A DNA stretch of 64,000 nt from Streptomyces calvus. Lineage in GTDB: Bacteria; Actinomycetota; Actinomycetes; Streptomycetales; Streptomycetaceae. A program made the translations under genes and the position numbers. Below, piece after piece: positions 20,755 to 27,654 of this stretch (within the stretch, counting starts at the first letter, position 1; the number at the start of each line of letters is the position of its first letter). The notes beneath the pieces were generated by a model, which ran no database searches, was not told the origin of the DNA, and saw nothing but the letters and a program-made list of their open reading frames with translations. Location: contig NZ_VCNP01000043.1 of NCBI RefSeq assembly GCF_006782915.1, positions 310,001 through 374,000 of the forward strand, in the 5' to 3' direction.

Positions 20755-21735
20755 TTACTGCTCGTCGAACAGGCTCGTCACCGAACCGTCCTCGAACACC
20801 TCACGCACCGCACGCGCAATCGTCGGCGCGATCGACAACACCTTGATCTTGTCCAGGCTCTCACTCAGCTCACCCGGAGTCGGCAGCGTGTTCGTGAACA
20901 CGAACTCACTCACCTTCGAATTCTTCAACCGGTCCGCGGCCGGACCCGACAGCACACCGTGCGTCGCCGTCACGATCACGTCCTCCGCACCATGCGCGAA
21001 CAACGCATCCGCCGCCGCACAGATCGTGCCACCGGTGTCGATCATGTCGTCCACCAGCACACACACGCGGCCCTTCACCTCACCGACCACCTCATGCACG
21101 GTGACCTGGTTCGCCACGTCCTTGTCACGCCGCTTGTGCACGATCGCCAACGGCGCACCCAACCGGTCGCACCAACGGTCCGCCACCCGGACACGACCCG
21201 CGTCCGGCGACACCACCGTCAGCTTCTCCCGGTCCACCTTCGCGCCCACGTAATCCGCCAGCAGCGGCAACGCGAACAGATGATCCACCGGCCCGTCGAA
21301 GAATCCCTGGATCTGATCCGTGTGCAGATCCACCGTGAGCAGACGGTCCGCGCCCGCCGTCTTCATCAGATCCGCGATCAGACGCGCCGAAATCGGTTCA
21401 CGACCCCGGTGCTTCTTGTCCTGCCGCGCGTAACCGTAGAACGGCACGATGACAGTGATGGACCTGGCCGACGCACGCTTCAACGCATCGATCATGATCA
21501 ACTGCTCCATGATCCACTTGTTGATCGGAGCAGTGTGGCTCTGGATCAGGAAACAGTCGGCACCACGGGCCGACTCCTGATACCGCACATAGATCTCGCC
21601 ATTGGCGAAGTCGAAGGCCTTCGTCGGGACGACCCCGACACCCAGCTGGTGGGCGACCTCCTCGGCAAGCTCGGGGTGGGCGCGGCCGGAGAAGAACATC
21701 ATCTTCTTCTCCCCGGTCGTCTTGATCCCGGTCAC
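20755..21735 (-). CDS. prs: Ribose-phosphate pyrophosphokinase (PRPP synthetase)
   Basis: Prs makes PRPP from ribose-5-phosphate and ATP for nucleotide, His and Trp synthesis. The 326-residue class I enzyme has the ATP-binding FANGEIYVRYQESARG, the catalytic region FYGYARQDKKHRGREPISA, the metal-binding VDLHTDQIQGFFD and the PRPP-binding VCVLVDDMIDTGGTI. GTG 21735 is preceded by GAGGAG at nine bases. It is downstream of glmU with an 88-bp gap and probably co-transcribed, pairing nucleotide and UDP-GlcNAc precursor supply. Confidence 0.97.
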   Translation of the reverse strand: MTGIKTTGEKKMMFFSGRAHPELAEEVAHQLGVGVVPTKAFDFANGEIYVRYQESARGADCFLIQSHTAPINKWIMEQLIMIDALKRASARSITVIVPFYGYARQDKKHRGREPISARLIADLMKTAGADRLLTVDLHTDQIQGFFDGPVDHLFALPLLADYVGAKVDREKLTVVSPDAGRVRVADRWCDRLGAPLAIVHKRRDKDVANQVTVHEVVGEVKGRVCVLVDDMIDTGGTICAAADALFAHGAEDVIVTATHGVLSGPAADRLKNSKVSEFVFTNTLPTPGELSESLDKIKVLSIAPTIARAVREVFEDGSVTSLFDEQ

Positions 21736-21823
21736 AGCACTTTCTCCTCAGAGGTGTCGCAGCAGGTGGGGGTGCGGATGTGCACTTATCACCGTACGCC
21801 GTGTCTGACGCAGCGGAATCCGG

Positions 21824-23269
21824 TCAGCCCTCCCCGGCCGACCCCCGAGAAGCCTCCTCGGCAGCCTTCGCGGCAGCGCTCCCCGGACGCTTCCGAGCCA
21901 CCCAACCCTCGATATTCCGCTGCTGACCACGGGCCACAGCCAACGAACCCGGCGGCACATCCTTCGTGATCACCGAGCCGGCAGCCGTGTAAGCACCGTC
22001 CCCAATGGTGACAGGTGCCACAAACATGTTGTCCGACCCGGTCCGACAGTGCGACCCCACCGTCGTGTGATGCTTGTCCTGTCCGTCGTAGTTCACGAAC
22101 ACGCTCGCCGCACCGATGTTCGAAAACTCCCCGATGGTCGCATCCCCCACATACGACAAATGCGGAACCTTCGTACCCTCACCGATCGACGCGTTCTTCG
22201 TCTCCACATACGTACCGATCTTGCCCTTGCGCCCCAAACGCGTCCCCGGACGCAGATACGCATACGGCCCCACCGTCGCCTCGGCACCCACCTCGGCACC
22301 CAACGCCACCGTGTTGTCCACCCGCGCACCCGCACCCACCCGCGTATCCGTCAACCGCGAGTTCGGACCCACCTCCGAGCCCTCCGCCAGATGCGTCGCA
22401 CCATGCAACTGCGTACCCGGATGAACGACCACGTCCTGCTCGAACGTCACCGACACATCCACCCACGTCGTAGCCGGATCAACCACCGTCACACCCGACA
22501 ACATCGCAGCCGTCAACACCCGATCGTTCAGAATCCGACGCGCCTCGGACAACTGCACCCGGTTGTTGATCCCCGCGATCTCCCGATGATCACCGGCCAC
22601 CGAAGCACCCACCCGATGCCCCGCCTCACGCAGAATCCCCAGCACATCCGTCAGGTACTCCTCACCCTGACTGTTGTCCGTCCGCACCCGCTTCAACGCA
22701 TCCGCCAACAACGCCCCGTCGAACGCGAACACACCCGAATTGATCTCCCGGATCGCCCGCTGCTCCTCCGACGCGTCCTTGTGCTCCACGATCGCGATGA
22801 CGGCACCGCTGTCGTCCCGCACGATCCGCCCGTACCCGGTCGCATCCGGCACCTCGGCCGTCAGCACGGTCACCGCGTTGCCGTCGGCGGAATGCGTGGC
22901 CGACAACTGCCGCAGCGTCTCACCGGTCAACAGCGGAGTGTCACCACACACCACCACCACGGTCCCGGACACGGAACCACCCAGCTCCTCCAGACCCATC
23001 CGCACGGCGTGCCCGGTGCCGTTCTGCTCCGCCTGCACGGCGGTACGCACTCCCGGGGCGATCTCGGCGAGGTGGGCGGTCACCTTCTCGCGGGCGTGAC
23101 CCACGACGACGACCAGGTTGTCCGGCTGGAGTTCACCGGCGGCGGCGAGCACATGGCCCACCAGGGAACGGCCACAGATGTCGTGCAGGACCTTCGGTGT
23201 GGCCGACTTCATACGGGTGCCCTCACCCGCTGCGAGAACGACGACGGCTGCCGGGCGGTTGGCGCTCAC
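21824..23269 (-). CDS. glmU: Bifunctional UDP-GlcNAc pyrophosphorylase/GlcN-1-P acetyltransferase
   Basis: GlmU acetylates GlcN-1-P and uridylylates GlcNAc-1-P to give UDP-GlcNAc for peptidoglycan. The 481-residue protein has the uridyltransferase motif VVVLAAGEGTRMKSATPKVL at the N-terminus, a VVVCGDTPLL block, and a C-terminal left-handed beta helix of hexapeptide repeats (RTGSDNMFVAPVTIGDGAYTAAGSVIT in part). The Ala/Glu-rich tail is short. GTG 23269 is the chosen start (SANRPAAVV follows). A tRNA-Gln gene lies upstream on the same strand. Confidence 0.97.
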   Translation of the reverse strand: MSANRPAAVVVLAAGEGTRMKSATPKVLHDICGRSLVGHVLAAAGELQPDNLVVVVGHAREKVTAHLAEIAPGVRTAVQAEQNGTGHAVRMGLEELGGSVSGTVVVVCGDTPLLTGETLRQLSATHSADGNAVTVLTAEVPDATGYGRIVRDDSGAVIAIVEHKDASEEQRAIREINSGVFAFDGALLADALKRVRTDNSQGEEYLTDVLGILREAGHRVGASVAGDHREIAGINNRVQLSEARRILNDRVLTAAMLSGVTVVDPATTWVDVSVTFEQDVVVHPGTQLHGATHLAEGSEVGPNSRLTDTRVGAGARVDNTVALGAEVGAEATVGPYAYLRPGTRLGRKGKIGTYVETKNASIGEGTKVPHLSYVGDATIGEFSNIGAASVFVNYDGQDKHHTTVGSHCRTGSDNMFVAPVTIGDGAYTAAGSVITKDVPPGSLAVARGQQRNIEGWVARKRPGSAAAKAAEEASRGSAGEG

Positions 23270-23342
23270 GGGATGCCCTTCGGCTGTAATGGGGTGGGGG
23301 TTGACACCCGCAGGATACCGGGGGGCTGGTGGGGGGACATGA

Positions 23343-23376
23343 GTGCGGGCCCTGACGGAAATGTCAGGGCCCGCAC
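23343..23376 (-). terminator. Terminator of the tRNA-Gln transcript
   Basis: A perfect 14-bp stem (GTGCGGGCCCTGAC with its complement) has a 6-base loop GGAAAT. It lies 8 bp beyond the 3' end of the tRNA, before glmU. Confidence 0.8.
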
Positions 23377-23384
23377 CTGATGGG

Positions 23385-23455
23385 CTCCCGGGGGAGGACT
23401 CGAACCCCCATAAGTGACACCAAAAGACACCGTCTTGCCCTTAGACGACCCGGGA
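23385..23455 (-). tRNA. tRNA-Gln (anticodon TTG)
   Basis: Read on the minus strand this is a 71-base cloverleaf: acceptor TCCCGGG/CCCGGGA, D stem GTCT/AGAC, anticodon loop TTTTGGT (anticodon TTG), T loop TTCGAGT with stem GGGGG/CCTCC, discriminator G. CCA is not encoded. One U-U mismatch is present in the anticodon stem by my folding. The position just upstream of glmU is usual in Streptomyces. Confidence 0.9.
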
Positions 23456-23662
23456 TAGCTGTGTCCGGTTCGATGGATCGCCCGGACGGACAGCTCCTAC
23501 TATGCCGTACCGCCAGCCTTCGATGCGACGGTACAGCTCGGCACCTTGCAGGACACTGATCACGAGGCAACCCCGGTAGCCGTCGCCGACGTTCTTGCGC
23601 CGTCGTAGCTCCACTGCCTGTCGGCGCAGGCTTTCGAAGTCGGCGTATCTGCCTGGTGTGTG
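23441..23662 (-). pseudogene. Possible coding remnant running into the tRNA-Gln gene
   Basis: A 74-codon frame opens after a TGA and ends in a TAA that lies inside the tRNA D-arm sequence. It has no ATG. The first usable start is GTG 23614, giving about 57 residues. The segment RYADFESLRRQAVELRR followed by YRGCLVISVLQGAELYRR looks protein-like, but codon bias is weaker than in neighbours. I do not recognise a family. It may be a decayed fragment of an element once inserted near the tRNA, or chance. Confidence 0.25.
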
Positions 23663-23833
23663 TCACGTGCATACCGTCCGGGCGGAATGGCGTGTTCCCT
23701 GGTCGAACGGTGATCGGTTCAGCAGTTCGAGGGATTTCGAGTCGTACCGCATCCGAATGGTCACGCTTTGTGGTGGCGACTTGTGGGGGAAACTCGCCGG
23801 AAAAGCGGTTGGGGGCGCCCGTAGGCTGGACTC

Positions 23834-25150
23834 ATGACCACGACGGGGGAAGACCATGTGACGGCCCGGGGAGGGCCGTGGTGGTGGGAGAGGCGCCGCA
23901 GTGCGGTGCTGGACGCGGGGCTTGCGGTGGTGTCCGCCGTGGAGTGCGGGCTGGAGGGGATTCCGTTCGCGCGGGAGGCGGGGATTCCGGAGGCTGCGGG
24001 GGTCGTCTTCGGGTTGCTGGCCGGTGTGGTGCTGCTGGTGCGGCGGAAGTGGCCGATCGCGGTGGTGCTGGTGGCGATCGCGGTCACGCCGGCGGCGATG
24101 GGCTTTCTGATGGGTGTGGTCGGCCTGTACTCGCTGGCCGCTTCCGAGGTGCCGCGGCGGATCATCGGTTCGTTGGCCGGGATGCAGCTGGTCGGTGTGC
24201 TGATCGTGATGTTCGTGCGGATGCGGCAGGACCTGGCGCGGGAGGACCTGGAGGTCGAGGACTGGATCGTGCCGTTCGCGTCGATCACGACGGCGCTCGG
24301 GATGACGGCTCCGCCGCTGCTGCTGGGGCTGTATGTGGGGGCGCGGCGGCGGTTGATGGAGAGCTTGCGGGAGCGGGCGGACAGTTTGGAGCGGGAGCTT
24401 CAGTTGCTCGCGGAGCGGGCTGAGGAGCGGGCCGAGTGGGCGCGGAACGAGGAGCGGACGCGGATCGCGCGGGAGATGCACGACGTGGTGGCGCATCGGG
24501 TGAGTCTGATGGTGGTGCATGCGGCGGCGTTGCAGGCGGTGGCGCGTAAGGATCCGGAGAAGGCGGTGAGGAATGCCGCTTTGGTGGGGGACATGGGGCG
24601 GCAGGCGTTGACGGAGTTGCGGGAGATGTTGGGGGTGTTGCGGGCCGGGGCGGACGGTGGGCGGGTGCGGGAGCGGTCGTCGGTGCCGTTGGCGGCGGTG
24701 GGGGCGGCGGCTGCGGCCGCGGCGTCTCGTGCGGTGGGTGAGTCCGACGGGGCGGGTGAGGGGCCGTGTTTGTCGGAGATCGGTGAGTTGGTGGGGCAGT
24801 CGGCTGCTGCGGGGATGGTGGTGGATCTGTCGGTGGAGGGGGAGAGCCGGGGGTATGCGCCGGAGGTGGAGTCGACGGCGTACCGGGTGGTGCAGGAGGC
24901 GTTGACCAACGTGCACAAGCATGCGGCGGGGGCGAAGACGTATGTGCGGCTTGCGCATCGGGTGTCGGAGATTGCGATGCAGGTGGAGAACGAGCCGCCG
25001 CCGGAGGTGGGGGCGTCGGCGGGGTTGCCGTCCGGGGGGAACGGGTTGGTGGGGATGAAGGAGCGGGTGTCGGCTTTGGGTGGGGTGTTTGTGTCGGGGC
25101 CGACGGAGGCTGGGGGTTTTCGGGTGTCGGCGGTGATTCCGGCGTCGTAG
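23834..25150 (+). CDS. Two-component sensor histidine kinase (NarL-type, HisKA_3)
   Basis: The 438-residue protein has several N-terminal membrane helices between about 25 and 175, then a coiled stretch. The HisKA_3 dimerisation box RTRIAREMHDVVAHRVSLMV carries the phospho-acceptor His. The C-terminal ATPase is degenerate around VVQEALTNVHKHA and GNGLVGMKERV. Its transmembrane region would sense membrane or extracellular signals. No response regulator gene is adjacent, so it is an orphan. TAGGCT lies six bases before ATG 23834 and no ribosome site is visible, so the mRNA may be leaderless. Confidence 0.87.
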   Translation: MTTTGEDHVTARGGPWWWERRRSAVLDAGLAVVSAVECGLEGIPFAREAGIPEAAGVVFGLLAGVVLLVRRKWPIAVVLVAIAVTPAAMGFLMGVVGLYSLAASEVPRRIIGSLAGMQLVGVLIVMFVRMRQDLAREDLEVEDWIVPFASITTALGMTAPPLLLGLYVGARRRLMESLRERADSLERELQLLAERAEERAEWARNEERTRIAREMHDVVAHRVSLMVVHAAALQAVARKDPEKAVRNAALVGDMGRQALTELREMLGVLRAGADGGRVRERSSVPLAAVGAAAAAAASRAVGESDGAGEGPCLSEIGELVGQSAAAGMVVDLSVEGESRGYAPEVESTAYRVVQEALTNVHKHAAGAKTYVRLAHRVSEIAMQVENEPPPEVGASAGLPSGGNGLVGMKERVSALGGVFVSGPTEAGGFRVSAVIPAS

Positions 25151-25188
25151 GCGGGTGTGCGGTTCGGGGGCGGGTTCTTCGGGTTGGT

Positions 25189-25716
25189 TCAGCCTGTGGT
25201 GAGGCGGGTGGGTTGGATGCCGGAGATCAGTGTGGTGAGGGCGTGGTCGACGGTGGGGCCGAGGTACCAGTCGCCGGTGTGGTCGAGGGCGTAGACGCGG
25301 CCTTGGAGGTCGATGGCGAGGAGGGCCTGGGTGTCGGTTTCGGCGCCGAGTGGGCTGACTTCGGTGTCGAGGGCGCGGCCGAGGTCGCCGAGGGTGCGGG
25401 CCATGTGGAGGCCGTGGAGTGGGTCGAGGTGGAGGGTGGCGGGGGCGACCTGGCGTCCGGGGCCGGTGGGGGTGAGGTGGAGTCCGCCGAATTCGGCCCA
25501 GGCTTCGACGGCGGCGGGGAAGACGGCGTGTCGATGGCCGGCGGGTGAGGTGTGGTCGCGCAGGGTGTCGGCCCAGATTTCGGCTTGTTTGATGTCCCAG
25601 CGTCCGGGTTGCCAGCCGGCGGCGCGGAGGGTGGCGTCGACGGGTACGGCGAAGCGGGGTGGGGTGGCGCCGCCCGGTGTGGGCGGGGTCGGGGAGGGGG
25701 CGCGGTCGGTGTGCAT
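25189..25716 (-). CDS. SUKH-3 domain immunity-like protein
   Basis: The 175-residue protein has a Pro-rich start, then features of the SUKH-3 family: GWQPGRWDIKQAEIWADTL, FPAAVEAWAEFGGLHL and a C-terminal VYALDHTGDWYLGPTVDHAL. SUKH superfamily proteins are known immunity proteins that neutralise nuclease and deaminase toxins by direct binding. It follows the YwqJ-like deaminase gene by 39 bp on the same strand with a GAAGGG ribosome site, so it is the predicted immunity partner of that protein. The partner assignment is by position only. Confidence 0.78.
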   Translation of the reverse strand: MHTDRAPSPTPPTPGGATPPRFAVPVDATLRAAGWQPGRWDIKQAEIWADTLRDHTSPAGHRHAVFPAAVEAWAEFGGLHLTPTGPGRQVAPATLHLDPLHGLHMARTLGDLGRALDTEVSPLGAETDTQALLAIDLQGRVYALDHTGDWYLGPTVDHALTTLISGIQPTRLTTG

Positions 25717-25755
25717 CTGCCCTTCGTTCGTCGGGGGCGTTCGGTGGTGCGGTGG

Positions 25756-26283
25756 TCAGTTGTCGGTGGTGGGGTCGACGAGGCGGACGCCGAAGTGGGC
25801 GCTGAGGGCGGTGCAGGCGCGGCAGGGGGTGGCGTAGCGGCCGTGGAGGGGGTCGCCGTCCTCGCGGATGCGGCGGGTGGTGAGTTTGGCGTGTTTGAGT
25901 GCTTTGCGGGCTTCGCCGTTGGTCATGGGTTTGCGTGCGGCGCGTTTGCTGCGGGCTGCGTCGGCGGTGGTGATGTGCCGGGAGATGAGGATGGTTTCGG
26001 CGCAGCGGCCGGTGAAGCGGTCGCGTTGGTCGCTGGTGAGGGTGTCCAGGAAGTCCTGGACGAGAGGGTGGAGCGCGGGGGGTGTGTCGCCGCGGGCGGG
26101 GGTGCCGGTGAGGGTGGCGCCGCGGACGGAGAGGGCGGCGGCGATGGTGGGGAGGATGCCGTCGCGGCGGTGGTGGAGGAGGGGAGTGTGGGGGGCGTCG
26201 TTGGTGCTCCAGCCGATGCGGGGGTCGCCGGAGCGGGGGTCGCCGGAGGGGCCGGTGTGCGGCCCTGTCTGCGTGACATTCAT
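25756..26283 (-). CDS. YwqJ-like nucleic-acid/nucleotide deaminase
   Basis: The 175-residue protein has a deaminase-fold zinc site: CAE at residues 94-96 (GRCAETILI) and PCRAC at 153-157. This matches the YwqJ-related deaminase group of polymorphic toxins. The segment between them is basic (RSKRAARKP). There is no signal peptide or secretion domain, so it is cytoplasmic or a toxin module without an obvious delivery system. ATG 26283 suits the GGAGGGG ribosome site; ATGs at 26289 and 26292 are closer to it. The SUKH-3 gene follows directly. Substrate is unknown. Confidence 0.78.
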   Translation of the reverse strand: MNVTQTGPHTGPSGDPRSGDPRIGWSTNDAPHTPLLHHRRDGILPTIAAALSVRGATLTGTPARGDTPPALHPLVQDFLDTLTSDQRDRFTGRCAETILISRHITTADAARSKRAARKPMTNGEARKALKHAKLTTRRIREDGDPLHGRYATPCRACTALSAHFGVRLVDPTTDN

Positions 26284-26634
26284 GATCATCATCCCCTCCC
26301 GAGCATCCCCCCGGAGGTCACAGAGTGCCAAATGCCCGGCCTGATGCGGAAGCTGGGGCGGGTGACACGCCCGGGTTCGGGTGAGCTGTCACGAGAGGGT
26401 GACGGGTGGTCACGGAAGCGGAGGGGTGGGTGACCGGTGCCCGGTGACCCGTGCGGTCGTACCGCATAGGCTGTCGGCACCGCGATCCCTGCGGTGATCC
26501 GCGCGATTGTGTGTGCGAGGGCTGTGGGGTCGTGGTGGTCAGTAGTCGAGACAGACGTGACAGTCGAATACGTTCCGTAGCGGTCCGATGGTGGGCGGCG
26601 CGGGTCGTACAGAGTGCCGCAGGGGGCAACCGCC
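26284..26634. other. Shared divergent promoter region of the SUKH/deaminase cluster
   Basis: The 351-bp spacer separates two divergent transcription units. It contains several GTGAC/GTCAC-type words (for example GGTGACCGGTGCCCGGTGACC near 26430) that could be weak operator half-sites, and a CCGCATAGGCT segment near 26461 that could include a -10. No RNA gene or long palindrome is evident. Confidence 0.4.
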
Positions 26635-27654
26635 ATGACGACAGGTCGGCTCGGGCTGGGGGTTCCTCCCGGCCGCCAGGCTGGGGGGCACGCCGCGCCG
26701 CCGAACGCGGCGTACGCCGGGCAGGTCGTGCACTTCCCGGATCCGGTGCGGGCGGCGCGGCATCCGAGGGGGGTGCGGGTGGACGAGCGTGGTTACCCGG
26801 ATTTCTCGCCCTATGCGCGTGCGGCCGCGGAGATCGCGGAGCCGCCGGAGGGTTTCGGTGTCGACGAGTTGCGGCTGACGGATTATGTGTCGGCGAACGC
26901 GGCGTTGGCGGCCAGTGGGCACGAGTTGTGGGACACGGTTCCGGCGGTGGCGACGCCGCACGGCTGGACGTGGCATCACGTGGTGGGGTCGCGGCGGCTG
27001 GAGCTGGTGCCGGTCGAGGTGAAGGCGTTGCTGCGGCATCACGGGGGTGTGGCGACGTCGGCGGTGGATCAGGGGAAGCGGGGGACGCGTCCGTTGCAGG
27101 AGACGCGTCCGGCGCATTTCGGGCTGCCGAAGTCGGGTGTGGCGGTGACGGAGTCGCAGGTGCAGGGTGTCGAGGAGGATCTCGGTTACCGGCTGCCGGG
27201 TGCGTACCGGTCGTTCCTCAAGGCGGCGGGCGGGTGTGCGCCGGTCGGGACGGCGTTGGACGCGGAGCTGGGTCTGCTGGTCGATCAGCCGTTCTTCACG
27301 GTGCGGGACCAGGCGGCGGTCAATGATCTGGTGTACGTCAACAAGTGTCTGCGTGACCATTTGACCAAGGACTTCCTGTGTGTCGGGTTCGTGCAGGGTG
27401 GTCTGCTGGCGGTGAAGGTGCGGGGCGAGCGGCAGGGGTCGGTGTGGTTCTGCGCGTACGACGATGCGCGGGATGTCGATCCGTCGTGGCCGCCGGCGGA
27501 GCGGGTGGAGCGGTTGCTGCTGCCGTGCGGTGACGATTTCGACGCCTTCCTGTCGCGTCTGGCGGGGTCGCCGCCGGAGTTGGAGACGGTGGCGAATCTG
27601 ATGGTGGACGGCGGGTTCGCGCGTGCCGTTCCGGTTTCTTCCGCGGGGGAGTGA
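26635..27654 (+). CDS. HNH nuclease-like domain fused to SMI1/KNR4 (SUKH-1) domain
   Basis: The protein has 339 residues. Residues 30-150 resemble HNH/WHH-type toxin nucleases: YPDFSPYARA (53-62), then ATPHGWTWHHVVG with paired His 114-115, LELVPVEVK and HHGG at 135-138. Residues about 170-310 form a SUKH-1 domain (VTESQVQGVEEDLGYRLPGA, YRSFLKAAGG, DDFDAFLSRLAG). SUKH domains usually act as immunity proteins, so this appears to join toxin and antidote in one chain. ATG 26635 has AGGGGG eight bases upstream. The next gene overlaps its stop. Whether the nuclease is active is unknown. Confidence 0.8.
   Translation: MTTGRLGLGVPPGRQAGGHAAPPNAAYAGQVVHFPDPVRAARHPRGVRVDERGYPDFSPYARAAAEIAEPPEGFGVDELRLTDYVSANAALAASGHELWDTVPAVATPHGWTWHHVVGSRRLELVPVEVKALLRHHGGVATSAVDQGKRGTRPLQETRPAHFGLPKSGVAVTESQVQGVEEDLGYRLPGAYRSFLKAAGGCAPVGTALDAELGLLVDQPFFTVRDQAAVNDLVYVNKCLRDHLTKDFLCVGFVQGGLLAVKVRGERQGSVWFCAYDDARDVDPSWPPAERVERLLLPCGDDFDAFLSRLAGSPPELETVANLMVDGGFARAVPVSSAGE

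Noticed and set aside
23385..23455. Integrative element at tRNA-Gln
   Set aside because: No integrase, excisionase or duplicated tRNA end is visible in the window.
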